A stretch of DNA of 64,000 nucleotides from RYN-230 sp963837515 (GTDB lineage Bacteria; Actinomycetota; Actinomycetes; Streptosporangiales; Streptosporangiaceae): the NCBI GenBank assembly GCA_963837515.1, contig CAWINT010000009.1, forward strand, positions 60,897 through 124,896, in the 5' to 3' direction. A model generated the notes under the pieces. The model did not search any database, was not told the origin of the DNA, and worked only from the letters and a program-made list of their open reading frames with translations. Below, piece by piece: positions 27,521 to 35,113 of this stretch (the stretch's first letter is position 1; every line of letters starts with the position of its first letter). The position numbers were made by a program, and so were the translations under genes.

Positions 27521-27623
27521 GGCTTATCACCCCGTCGGTACGGCGCTTCCGGGTGATCACCCCGGAAGCGTAGGACAGAACGGGCCAAGCACGCAGAGAA
27601 CGGTCCGTCCGAGGTGATAAGCC
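27521..27623. repeat. 103-bp element with 11-bp terminal inverted repeats and nested hairpin
   Basis: GGCTTATCACC (27521-27531) is repeated inverted at 27613-27623, and weaker similarity extends inward. Within it, CGCTTCCGGG/CCCGGAAGCG (27544-27553 and 27561-27570) forms a hairpin just past the PAP2 stop. It could be a terminator or a MITE-like relic. Confidence 0.6.
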
Positions 27624-27634
27624 CGGCGGGCGGT

Positions 27635-28456
27635 TCATCCGGGGTGGTGAGTGGTACGGGTGGCGTGTCGGTTAGCCGGGCGGGGCGGGGCGGGGTGGGG
27701 TGGGGGCGCGAGGCGCAGGGTGAGCGGGACGACGAGCGCAGTCAGCACCCAGCTGGCGGCCACGTCGCTGAACCAGTGGTAGTCACACCAGACGAGCGCG
27801 GCCCCCACGGCCAGTGCGAGAACGGCCAGCCCGGTCACGGCCAGCCGTCGGGCCCAGGGTGGCTGGCCGGGAATGAGCAGCAGGACCGCCAGCGAGAGGC
27901 AGATACCAGCGGTGGCCGTGTGCCCGGACGGGAACGCTCCCAGGTGGCCGGGTGGGATCGAGGGCAGGCCGGGACCGGCGCGGCCGATAAGGATCTTCGC
28001 CGGGATGACCGTGACCAGCAGCAGGAGCGCTCCGAGCAGCGCGGTGCCGAGCGGGCGCAGCGAACGCCGCCAGGCAGCCGCGGCGGCGGCGCTGAGCGCC
28101 AGGACCGGGACGGCGACCTGAGTCGTCCCGAGGTCGGTGAGCAGCTGGCCGGGCGCACGTGGACCGTCTCCCAGCCAGCGCCAGCCGGGTGACCGGGCCC
28201 AGCCCTGCACCGCCGCCCGGACGTGCTGGTCGAATTGCACGAGTGGGCTGGGCCAGAGCACGCCCGCGGTCAGCGCGAGCAGGATGAGCACCAGCGCGGC
28301 TAGGCCCTGCCCACCCAGGCCCTGCCCACCCAGTCTCAGCCCACCCAGTCTCAGCCCGTCCAGCCCCGGCCCAGGCGATGGCCGGGACTCTGGCCTGCCG
28401 TCCGTGGCCCGTACGGCTGCGGTGTTGCGGGCCTCGCCCTCGCTGACCTGGTCCAT
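27635..28456 (-). CDS. PAP2-superfamily membrane phosphatase
   Basis: The 273-aa protein has about six membrane segments and all three PAP2 motifs: KILIGRAGP (C1), FPSGHTATAG (C2) and CDYHWFSDV (C3). It likely dephosphorylates undecaprenyl pyrophosphate or phosphatidic acid at the outer membrane face. The N-terminus carries repeated Gly-Leu units from a short GC-rich DNA repeat (about 28310-28350). ATG 28456 is divergent from ligD. Confidence 0.9.
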   Translation of the reverse strand: MDQVSEGEARNTAAVRATDGRPESRPSPGPGLDGLRLGGLRLGGQGLGGQGLAALVLILLALTAGVLWPSPLVQFDQHVRAAVQGWARSPGWRWLGDGPRAPGQLLTDLGTTQVAVPVLALSAAAAAAWRRSLRPLGTALLGALLLLVTVIPAKILIGRAGPGLPSIPPGHLGAFPSGHTATAGICLSLAVLLLIPGQPPWARRLAVTGLAVLALAVGAALVWCDYHWFSDVAASWVLTALVVPLTLRLAPPPHPAPPRPANRHATRTTHHPG

Positions 28457-28530
28457 TCCGACTGAGCCTACCGGGGCCCACCGCGCTGACCTGCGCCGTT
28501 TAGCGGGAAGCCGGGATCTATAGTGGCGGG

Positions 28531-29529
28531 GTGAGCGAGCGCTCCGGCCTGATCACCCACCCGGCCAAGGTGCTCTTCCCCGGGCGGGGCGAGACCAAGG
28601 CCGACCTGGCCGCGTACTACCGGCGAGTGTCCGGGCCGTTGCTGCACGCCATGGGCGGCCGGCCGGTGCTGCTGCAGCGCTTCCCGGACGGCGCGGACGG
28701 CCCGTCGTTCTTCCAGAAGCGGGTGCCGCGCAACGCTCCCGGGTGGCTGCAGACGACGACGGTGGCCACGCCCAACGGGACGACCTCGCAGGCTCTGGTA
28801 GCGGCGGACCTCGACCACGTGCTCTGGGCGGTGAACCTCGGCTGCCTGGGTTTCCACGTCTGGCCGTACCTGGCCGGCGACCCGGCGCACGCCGATGAGC
28901 TGCGGATCGACCTCGATCCGGGCCCGGGCACGGGCTTTGCGGAAGTCCGCGAGGCAGCCGGGGAACTGCGGCGGCTGCTCGGCGATTGCGGCATCACCGG
29001 GTATCCCAAGACGACCGGCCAGCGCGGACTGCACGTGTACGTCCGGTTGCGGCCGCAGTGGGATTCGTACCAGGTCCGGGCGGCCGCGGTAGCGGTGGCC
29101 CGGGAACTGGAGCGGCGCCGGCCGGAGCTGATCACAGCGGCATGGTGGAAGGAACAGCGCGGGCAGCGCGTCTTCGTGGACTTCAACCAGAACGCGCCGC
29201 ACAAGACGGTCTTCGGTGCCTGGTCGGTGCGGGCGCGGCCGGGCGCCCAGGTGTCAGCTCCGCTGGCCTGGGCGGAACTCGCCGATGCCGACCCCGACCG
29301 GTTCACGATCGTGACGGTGCCGGACCGGCTGGGCCGCCATGGCGATCCCTGGGCGGGGATGGCCGAGGACCCTCAGTCACTGCAGCCGCTGCTGGAGCTG
29401 AGTGAGCGGGACCGGGACCGCGGGCTGGCGGACGCGCCGTGGCCGCCGGTCTACCCCAAGCAGCCGGGCGAGCCGCCGCGGGTGGCGCCGAGCCGGGCGC
29501 GGAAACCGGGCCGTTACTCCGAGTCGTAG
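28531..29529 (+). CDS. LigD-type polymerase-domain protein (non-homologous end joining)
   Basis: The 332-aa protein is a stand-alone LigD primase-polymerase domain. Conserved parts are THPAKVLFPG, the metal-binding ELRIDLDPGPG, YPKTTGQRGLHVYV and the DFNQNAPHKT segment. These enzymes fill gaps with ribonucleotides during Ku/LigD double-strand-break repair. Ku and the ligase domain are not in this window. GTG 28531; convergent with and overlapping the next gene by 16 nt. Confidence 0.92.
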   Translation: MSERSGLITHPAKVLFPGRGETKADLAAYYRRVSGPLLHAMGGRPVLLQRFPDGADGPSFFQKRVPRNAPGWLQTTTVATPNGTTSQALVAADLDHVLWAVNLGCLGFHVWPYLAGDPAHADELRIDLDPGPGTGFAEVREAAGELRRLLGDCGITGYPKTTGQRGLHVYVRLRPQWDSYQVRAAAVAVARELERRRPELITAAWWKEQRGQRVFVDFNQNAPHKTVFGAWSVRARPGAQVSAPLAWAELADADPDRFTIVTVPDRLGRHGDPWAGMAEDPQSLQPLLELSERDRDRGLADAPWPPVYPKQPGEPPRVAPSRARKPGRYSES

Positions 29530-29894
29530 CGGAATCCGCTGATGAAGCGGCGGAACAGGCCACCCTCCTGGGGCAGTGCCGGGGCCTGCGGCGGGGCCTC
29601 CGCCCGCTCGCGGCCTTCCGGCTGGGTGTAGTCGGCCCGCGCGATCGCGTTAACGATCTGCGCCTCGTCGAAGTCCGCCGACCCCGGGATCTGCGGGACG
29701 AAGCCGACGAGATCCCCGTCCAGCAGGACCTCGGCTTCCAGCGACGCGGTGCCCTCGTTGCCCCAGATCGCCTCGCGCCCGTCACCCAGCACGACCCGCA
29801 CGCCATAGATGTCGATGCCGGCATTCTCCAGATGGGCATCGATGCCGCGGTCGCGTAGCGCGTCGGCGACCCGGCGGGCGCGATTCTCATCCAT
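29514..29894 (-). CDS. Conserved-looking small acidic protein of unknown function
   Basis: The 126-aa soluble protein begins MDENRARRVADALRDRGIDA, followed by a beta-rich core (VRVVLGDGREAIWGNEG, EAEVLLDGDLVGFVPQIPG) and a Pro/Glu-rich tail ending in GLFRRFISGFRYDSE. Good codon bias and a clear ATG support a real gene. I do not recognise the family. It overlaps the end of the ligD-like gene tail-to-tail. Confidence 0.65.
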   Translation of the reverse strand: MDENRARRVADALRDRGIDAHLENAGIDIYGVRVVLGDGREAIWGNEGTASLEAEVLLDGDLVGFVPQIPGSADFDEAQIVNAIARADYTQPEGRERAEAPPQAPALPQEGGLFRRFISGFRYDSE

Positions 29895-29986
29895 GGGGAC
29901 AACTTACCTGCGCCGCCCGGTCCGCTGGCCCGTGATGGGCCAGCTCCCGAGCGGTGCCGGGCCGTGAGTTATCGGTCCTCGGAACG

Positions 29987-30002
29987 ATACCCGGCCGGGT
30001 AT
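29987..30002 (+). promoter_or_regulatory. 16-bp palindromic operator for the CsoR/CstR regulator
   Basis: ATACCCGGCCGGGTAT is a perfect palindrome 25 nt before the regulator ATG. It resembles the G-tract/C-tract operators used by CsoR-family repressors, so autoregulation is likely. Confidence 0.7.
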
Positions 30003-30027
30003 GGTGGCAGGCTGAGGGGAGAGGTGA

Positions 30028-30291
30028 ATGAAGATCGATGACGATGCGGTGGGCCAGGTGCTGAACCGGTTGCGCCGCGCTCAGGGCCAGCTGGCCGGCG
30101 TGATCTCCATGGTCGAGGCCGGCCGGGACTGCACCGAAGTGGTCACCCAGCTGGCCGCGGTGTCCCGGGCCCTGGACCGGGCCGGCTTCAAGATCGTAGC
30201 GAGCGGGATGCGCCAGTGCCTCGTGGCGGCCGACGGAGCGGCGCCGATGACCGAGGACGAGATGGAGAAGATGTTCCTCACCCTGGCGTGA
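30028..30291 (+). CDS. CsoR/CstR-family (DUF156) transcriptional repressor
   Basis: The 87-aa all-helical protein has the first family cysteine (GRDCTEVV) and the last (MRQCLVA). The CsoR copper-binding histidine four residues before the last Cys is replaced by Gly. Two cysteines without that His is the pattern of CstR-type persulfide sensors rather than Cu(I) sensors; this is inferred from alignment by eye. A GGGGAGAGG ribosome site precedes ATG 30028. No sulfur or copper genes follow. Confidence 0.88.
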   Translation: MKIDDDAVGQVLNRLRRAQGQLAGVISMVEAGRDCTEVVTQLAAVSRALDRAGFKIVASGMRQCLVAADGAAPMTEDEMEKMFLTLA

Positions 30292-31538
30292 CGGAAGGGA
30301 CGGCGTCGCGCGGATAGTCCCGCCCATCCGGGCGCCGCGCCCGACGGCCGCGGTCGCCGCCGCCGGCTCGTGACCGGCGGTCTGCTGGCCTGTTGTTGGC
30401 CGGCTGGACAGCGGGCGGCCGCCCGGCCGTCATCCGTGGCCGCCAGGCTGGCGCGCATGTCAGCGGGGTGGCGACGGCGCGGGGCGGACCGCGGGGCCCG
30501 GTTCAGCGCGGTGACGGCCGCGCTCACCGCCCGGCTCCCGTTCGGCCTGGCCCGGGTCGTCTCTCCGCAGCTGCTCGGTTTCGCGGTGCTCAGCTCGGTC
30601 ACCTTCGGCGTCGACCTGGTGCTGCTCACCGCGCTGCACAGCGGGGCGCGGCTGCCGCTGCCCGGCCCACCCGGCCGGGCCGTCCCCGAAGGTGGCCGCC
30701 GCGGAGGCAGCGGGCTATCGGGCGGGCTGGCGGCCGGGCCGGGCAGCGGCGGCGCGGCCAGCAGCGCCCGGGACCAGTCGCGGTAGCCGGCCTGGCTAGG
30801 GTGGAAGAGGTCGGCGGCGAACTTCCCGGACCAGGGCGGCTGGAAGTGGGCGGAGACCTGGGCCACCGGCAGCCCGCGCGCACCGGCCTCGGCGTAGATG
30901 GTGCGGTTGATCCGGTGCACGTACGGCAGGCTGGCCCAGCCGAGGACGCCCCACAGCCTGGTGGGCAGCGGCAGGTCCAGCAGCACGGCCTCGGCCGGCA
31001 GCGTGGCGATCAGCGCCCGCAGGTCCCGCATGAGCCGCCGCGGTGCCGAGTAGAACATGTCGTTCACGCCGATCCCGCAGCTCACCAGGTCAGCATGGCC
31101 GGGCAGCTGGTCGCCGAGCACGTCGCGGATGAGCGCCCCCGAGGTGGACAGGTTGAGCACCCGCCACGGCTGGCCGGTGCGCAGCCGCAGCTCGGCCAGG
31201 GCCTGGCCGACGTAGCCGCCCTCCGGGTGCAGCGCGCCGAGCCCCTGCGCGGTGGAGTCGCCGAGTACCACCCACAGCGGTCCCGGCTCGCGGAGCACCT
31301 GGTCGTTGTGGGCCTTCCAGTGGGTGGCGAACGTCACACAGTCGCCGCGCAGCGTGGCGGCCCCGTCGGTCCACCGGCCGAGCCACCCGGCCCGCAGCCC
31401 GGACAGTTCGGCGGCCTGCGTCCGGGTCACGTAGGAGGCCGCGTTGGCCACGATCTCCACCGGGGAGCGCCGCGCCGCGCCACTGCCGGCCAGCGCGGCC
31501 AGCCACGGCGGTCGGGACACGGGAGATGGCTGGGACAT
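30081..31538 (-). CDS. SGNH/GDSL hydrolase with aberrant C-terminal read-through extension
   Basis: Residues about 1-250 form an SGNH hydrolase: GDSTAQG (block I Ser), GINDM-like GIGVNDMFY (block III) and DLFHPSQAGY (block V Asp/His). The normal family C-terminus would fall near residue 255 (about 30775). Here the frame stays open for another ~230 codons, antisense to a GtrA fragment and into the regulator gene, encoding low-complexity Arg/Pro/Ser sequence. The own stop codon has apparently been lost. ATG 31538 has AGGAGG upstream. Such hydrolases are lipases or carbohydrate esterases. Confidence 0.8.
   Translation of the reverse strand: MSQPSPVSRPPWLAALAGSGAARRSPVEIVANAASYVTRTQAAELSGLRAGWLGRWTDGAATLRGDCVTFATHWKAHNDQVLREPGPLWVVLGDSTAQGLGALHPEGGYVGQALAELRLRTGQPWRVLNLSTSGALIRDVLGDQLPGHADLVSCGIGVNDMFYSAPRRLMRDLRALIATLPAEAVLLDLPLPTRLWGVLGWASLPYVHRINRTIYAEAGARGLPVAQVSAHFQPPWSGKFAADLFHPSQAGYRDWSRALLAAPPLPGPAASPPDSPLPPRRPPSGTARPGGPGSGSRAPLCSAVSSTRSTPKVTELSTAKPSSCGETTRARPNGSRAVSAAVTALNRAPRSAPRRRHPADMRASLAATDDGRAAARCPAGQQQASRPPVTSRRRRPRPSGAAPGWAGLSARRRPFRHARVRNIFSISSSVIGAAPSAATRHWRIPLATILKPARSRARDTAASWVTTSVQSRPASTMEITPASWP
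30457..30786 (+). pseudogene. GtrA-like membrane protein, 3'-truncated
   Basis: From ATG 30457 the frame encodes a basic start then LLGFAVLSSVTFGVDLVLLT, which matches the first membrane segment and Val-Asp-Leu pattern of GtrA flippase-like proteins. After LPLP (about 30663) the frame runs into sequence antisense to the SGNH gene and becomes Gly/Arg-rich. The other three membrane segments are missing, consistent with a deletion that fused two convergent genes. Confidence 0.5.
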
Positions 31539-31633
31539 GCGGCCCTCCTGGTGAGCCGGGCCGGCCGGTACCAGGAGATGAACGGCGGCGGGCGGACAGG
31601 ACAACAGCGTTCGGCAGTCCAGTGTAGGTGGGG

Positions 31634-32350
31634 TTACCGGCCCGGATGGGCCGCCGATTGCACCACGGCGTCCAGCCGCCGCCCGTGTGCCCCGTGCCAG
31701 TACACCCGGCCGCAGCTGGTGCACCGGGCGAACGTCTGGTACGTACGCCGGGTCCCGGGCGGGAGCAACGGCGCCACGTCCGCTTTCCGCGCCGGGGCGA
31801 GCAGCCCGTTGCACGCGGTACACCGGGTCCACGGCGCCAGCGGCGGGGCGAACCGGTCCAGCACGTCACGGAACTGCCCGGCCGGCCCCGCGCCGCGCAC
31901 GTAGCCGCCGAGCCACAGCGCCCGGCGGTGCAGCAGCCCGCGGTCCTGGGTGAGCAGCACCCGGCGGCTCGCGTTCGCCGCCTCGACCAGTTCGTCATCG
32001 TCGGCGTCGTTGCGGTACGCGGTGTCCACGCCGACCAGCCGGAGGCGGCGGGCCAGCGTGCCGAGGTGCACATCGAGCAGGAACCGGTAGCGAGGTACCG
32101 GCTGCGGGCGCGGCGCGGCGCCGACAGCGATCACGTCCCCGCCGCGGGGCCGGTAGCTGGCCGCGGCGGCCCGTCCTCCGACGGCCAGTGCGCCCACCTC
32201 GGTCAGCGGCACCCCGGCCGCCTCCACCACGTGGCCCAGCGAGGAAGTGCCGTCGCAACCGACCGGCACCCGGCCGTCCGGGCGGTACTCCCGGCGCAGG
32301 AAGAACCGCAGCTCGGGGGCGAACTCAAGCTGCGCCGTGGGCCTGTTCAT
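31634..32350 (-). CDS. Mut7-C RNase-domain protein with ubiquitin-like N-terminus
   Basis: The protein has ~238 aa from ATG 32350. An N-terminal Mut7-C ubiquitin-like domain (FAPELRFFL to about residue 80) precedes a PIN-like nuclease domain (FLLDVHLGTLARRLRLVGVD; YRNDADDDELV; VLLTQDRGLL). A zinc ribbon with two CxxC pairs (CTACNG, CTSCGR) follows. It is predicted to cleave RNA. An in-frame upstream ATG at 32419 lies beyond 13-bp repeats and is less likely. Confidence 0.88.
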   Translation of the reverse strand: MNRPTAQLEFAPELRFFLRREYRPDGRVPVGCDGTSSLGHVVEAAGVPLTEVGALAVGGRAAAASYRPRGGDVIAVGAAPRPQPVPRYRFLLDVHLGTLARRLRLVGVDTAYRNDADDDELVEAANASRRVLLTQDRGLLHRRALWLGGYVRGAGPAGQFRDVLDRFAPPLAPWTRCTACNGLLAPARKADVAPLLPPGTRRTYQTFARCTSCGRVYWHGAHGRRLDAVVQSAAHPGR

Positions 32351-32374
32351 CCGCTCAGCCGGCCGGGCCGCTCC

Positions 32375-32413
32375 GGCGGTCGGCCCGGGCGGTCGGCCCG
32401 GGCGGTCGGCCCG
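32375..32413. repeat. Three tandem 13-bp GGCGGTCGGCCCG repeats
   Basis: Three identical units lie just upstream of the Mut7-C gene start, between it and rraA. They may alter the length of the 5' region. Confidence 0.8.
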
Positions 32414-32508
32414 GGGCATCCGGGCTGCGGCACACCGGCCCAGCGTAACCGCCCGCGGTAAGGTGTGGCGCCGGCCCCGGGCCCCGGGCCCGGATCAGGA
32501 GGCGTGCC

Positions 32509-33015
32509 ATGACCGACGACGGGATGACCACGGCCGACCTGGCCGACCGCTACGGCCCCGGCCTCCGGGTGTGTGACGTGCAGTTCCGCCAGTTCGGCGG
32601 GCGGCGGCTGTTCTCCGGGCGGGTGCGCACCGTGTCCTGCAACGAGGACAACGCGCTGCTGCGCGAGGTGCTCCGGGGCCCCGGCGCGGGCTGCGTCCTG
32701 GTGGTGGACGGCGGCGGCTCGCTGCGCACCGCCCTGGCCGGCGACCTCATCGCGGGGTCCGCCCAGGCCAACGGCTGGGCCGGGCTGGTCGTGCACGGTG
32801 CGGTCCGGGACAGCGCCGCGCTGGCCGGCCTGGACCTGGGGATCAAGGCGCTCGGCACCACGCCACGCAAGAGCAGCAAGACCGGCGCGGGGGCAGTGGA
32901 CGTCGCGGTTACGTTCGGAAACGTAATCTTCGCGCCTGGCGACCGGTTGCATGCCGACGAGGACGGGATCGTGCTGCTCCCGCCGGCGGTCGGCTACTCC
33001 AGCGGGCCGGGGTAG
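32509..33015 (+). CDS. rraA: RraA-family protein (RNase E regulator / HMG aldolase-like)
   Basis: The 168-aa protein has the RraA core: TADLADRYG, VVDGGGSLRTALAGDLIAG, GLVVHGAVRDSAAL and LGIKALGTTPRKSSK. RraA-fold proteins either bind RNase E or act as 4-hydroxy-4-methyl-2-oxoglutarate aldolases. The GDLIA...RD pair matches the metal-linked aldolase site, so function is open. It overlaps the convergent DedA gene by 22 bp. Confidence 0.92.
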   Translation: MTDDGMTTADLADRYGPGLRVCDVQFRQFGGRRLFSGRVRTVSCNEDNALLREVLRGPGAGCVLVVDGGGSLRTALAGDLIAGSAQANGWAGLVVHGAVRDSAALAGLDLGIKALGTTPRKSSKTGAGAVDVAVTFGNVIFAPGDRLHADEDGIVLLPPAVGYSSGPG

Positions 33016-33617
33016 GCTGCCTCGGCGCGGTCGGCCAGCCTGCGGAACTGGTGCCGGGTGAGCAGGAAGGCGACGATGATGGCGACCAGCGCGGCGGCGC
33101 CGAGGGTCCAGCCGATGATGCTGGACACCCGCTGCAGCGTGGTGCCCGCGAAGTAGGCCCCGGCCGTGTAGGCGGCCGCCCAGACGATGCCGCCCGCCGC
33201 GTTGGCGGGCAGGAACAGCCGCCAGCGCATCCGGCTCGTCCCGGCCAGGAACGCGGCGTAGGTGCGCAGGATCGACACGAACCGGCCAAAGAACACCACC
33301 GGTACGCCGTACCGGTCGAACAGGTACCGGGCGGTCTTCAGCTTCTGCTCGTCCAGCCGGATCTTCGGCCCGTACCGGCGGGCCAGTGGGTAGCCGCCCT
33401 TGTCGCCGATCAGGTAGCCGATGTTGTCGCCGATGATCGCGGCGGCCGCCGCCACCGCGAAGATGAACCAGGGGGACAGGCGGTGCGTGGTGCCCGCGTA
33501 GATCCCGGCCGTGATCAGCGCGGTCTCCCCGGGCAGCGGGATGCCCAGGCTCTCCGCCGCCACGAGAAGGAAGATCGCGAGGTAGCCGTAGCTGGCGATG
33601 ATGTGGTTGAGGTTCAC
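32994..33617 (-). CDS. DedA-family membrane protein, copy 1
   Basis: The 207-aa protein has the DedA/SNARE-associated pattern: NHIIASYGYLAIFLLVAAES, GETALITAG, GDNIGYLIGDKGG, and FFGRFVSILRTYAAFLAGTSRM with the essential Arg residues. DedA proteins are lipid flippases such as undecaprenyl-phosphate translocases. It is followed upstream by a second DedA gene on the same strand, 44 nt away. Confidence 0.93.
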   Translation of the reverse strand: MNLNHIIASYGYLAIFLLVAAESLGIPLPGETALITAGIYAGTTHRLSPWFIFAVAAAAAIIGDNIGYLIGDKGGYPLARRYGPKIRLDEQKLKTARYLFDRYGVPVVFFGRFVSILRTYAAFLAGTSRMRWRLFLPANAAGGIVWAAAYTAGAYFAGTTLQRVSSIIGWTLGAAALVAIIVAFLLTRHQFRRLADRAEAAYPGPLE

Positions 33618-33661
33618 GGGTCCCCGTGTCCTGGGTGGGCGATCAGCTTAGCCGGGCCGGG

Positions 33662-34438
33662 TCAGCGCGGCCTACCGCCGTCCGGCTTCCCGTAGTCCGG
33701 GTGCGGGTAGCCGGGCTGGTGGCCGGCCGCGTGCCGCCCCGCAGCCGGCGGCTGGCCCGTGCTGACGGGCTGGCCGGCGACGTCGCGGCGGCCGGTGCTC
33801 TCCACTGCCCGGCCCGCAGGCTGCCCCGGGCCCTCCGCGGCCGCACCGCCCCGGTGCCGCTTGACATAGCGCCAGGCCCAGATGACCACCAGGATGATCA
33901 CAATGGCGGCGATCACGTAGGTGGGGCCGTGGAAGCCGTTCACGATGGACTGCCAGTTGGCCCCGACCGCCCAGCCCGCATAGGCGAGCGCGGCGGTCCA
34001 GGGGATGCAGCCGATTGTGGTGTAGATCCCGAAGCGCACTGGCTGCATGCCGCCGAACCCGGCGGGCAGCGAGATGAAGGTCCGGATGACCGGCAGCATC
34101 CGGCCGATGAGCACCGCCCGCGGGCCGTACCGGTCGAACCAGCGGTTGGCCCGGTCGAGGTCGTCCTGGCGCAGCAACAGGTGCCGCCCCGGCCGGCGCA
34201 CCAGGGCCTGGCCGCCGTACCGGCCCACCGCCCAGGCGATGTAGCTGCCAACCACGTTGCCCAGCACCCCGGCGATGATCACGAGGATGAGGTTCAGCTT
34301 CACGCCGGGGACGGCACCCGCGGCCAGCGCGCCGCCGAACGTCATGATCAGCTCGGAGGGCACCGGGATGCACGCCGATTCGGCCACCATCAGCAGGAAT
34401 ATCGCGAGGTAGCCGTAGGTGGCTATGAAGTGCTGCAT
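33662..34438 (-). CDS. DedA-family membrane protein, copy 2
   Basis: The 258-aa DedA protein has HFIATYGYLAIFLLMVAESA, PSELIMTFGGALAAG, GSYIAWAVGRYGG and LIGRMLPVIRTFISLPAGFGGM. A hydrophilic Arg/Gly/Pro tail (about residues 205-258) extends past the last membrane segment. The pair of DedA genes is probably co-transcribed from upstream of 34438, divergent from the blaI-like gene. Confidence 0.93.
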   Translation of the reverse strand: MQHFIATYGYLAIFLLMVAESACIPVPSELIMTFGGALAAGAVPGVKLNLILVIIAGVLGNVVGSYIAWAVGRYGGQALVRRPGRHLLLRQDDLDRANRWFDRYGPRAVLIGRMLPVIRTFISLPAGFGGMQPVRFGIYTTIGCIPWTAALAYAGWAVGANWQSIVNGFHGPTYVIAAIVIILVVIWAWRYVKRHRGGAAAEGPGQPAGRAVESTGRRDVAGQPVSTGQPPAAGRHAAGHQPGYPHPDYGKPDGGRPR

Positions 34439-34581
34439 TACTTCACCGGGCCTAGAGGTCGGAAACGCTGAGCGGCCCAGCGCCAGGTCGGGTCGTGGCC
34501 GGCCGCGGGAGCGGGGGGCACACTCCCGCGGCAGTCATCAATTGCCCGGGACGCCGGATGGCATACTTGAACTCGTCGAGT

Positions 34582-34619
34582 TTCTACGCTCAGTGTAGAA
34601 CATCTACAAGAGTTGTAGA
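34582..34619 (+). promoter_or_regulatory. Two BlaI/MecI-type operator palindromes
   Basis: TTCTAC-N7-GTAGAA (34582-34600) and TCTACAA-GAG-TTGTAGA (34603-34619) match the TACA/TGTA half-sites of BlaI-family operators. They lie 20-58 nt before the regulator's GTG and probably cover its promoter. Confidence 0.8.
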
Positions 34620-34639
34620 GATCTCCAGGGAGGTCGGAC

Positions 34640-35104
34640 GTGGGTGAGTACGGCATGCCGCCCCCGGCTGACGGCGCGTCCGGGACGGCCCGCCGCCCGG
34701 CCGGGGCGCTGGAGTCCGAGGTGCTGTCGATCCTGCGTGAGTCCGATGTGCCGCTCAGCCCCGGCGAGGTGCGGCAGCGCCTCGCCGGGGCCGGGCACGG
34801 CGAGGGGCCGCGCGGGGAACTGTCCTATAGCACCGTAGTGACGATCGTGTCCCGGCTGCACGCCAAGGGCCTGCTGACCCGGAACCGGGCCGGGCGCGGC
34901 TTCACCTATACCCCGATCGATGAGGCGGGCCTGGCCGCCAGCCGGATGAACCGGGCACTGGGCAGCGGCACCGACCGGACCGCGGTGCTCAGCCGCTTTA
35001 TCTCGGGGCTGTCCGAACGGGACGCGCGGATGCTGCGGGACCTGCTGGCCAGCGACCTTAGCCAGCCTGAGAATGACCTGGACCGGGCGGACGGACGGGG
35101 GTAG
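34640..35104 (+). CDS. BlaI/MecI/CopY-family repressor
   Basis: The 154-aa winged-helix protein has LESEVLSILRESDVPLSPGEV, the recognition region LSYSTVVTIVSRLHAKGLLTR, and a C-terminal dimerisation helix pair. It should repress itself and the M56 peptidase until cleaved or released. GTG 34640 follows a CCAGGGAGG ribosome site. Operator palindromes sit just upstream. Confidence 0.92.
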   Translation: MGEYGMPPPADGASGTARRPAGALESEVLSILRESDVPLSPGEVRQRLAGAGHGEGPRGELSYSTVVTIVSRLHAKGLLTRNRAGRGFTYTPIDEAGLAASRMNRALGSGTDRTAVLSRFISGLSERDARMLRDLLASDLSQPENDLDRADGRG

Positions 35105-35113
35105 CGAACAGAC

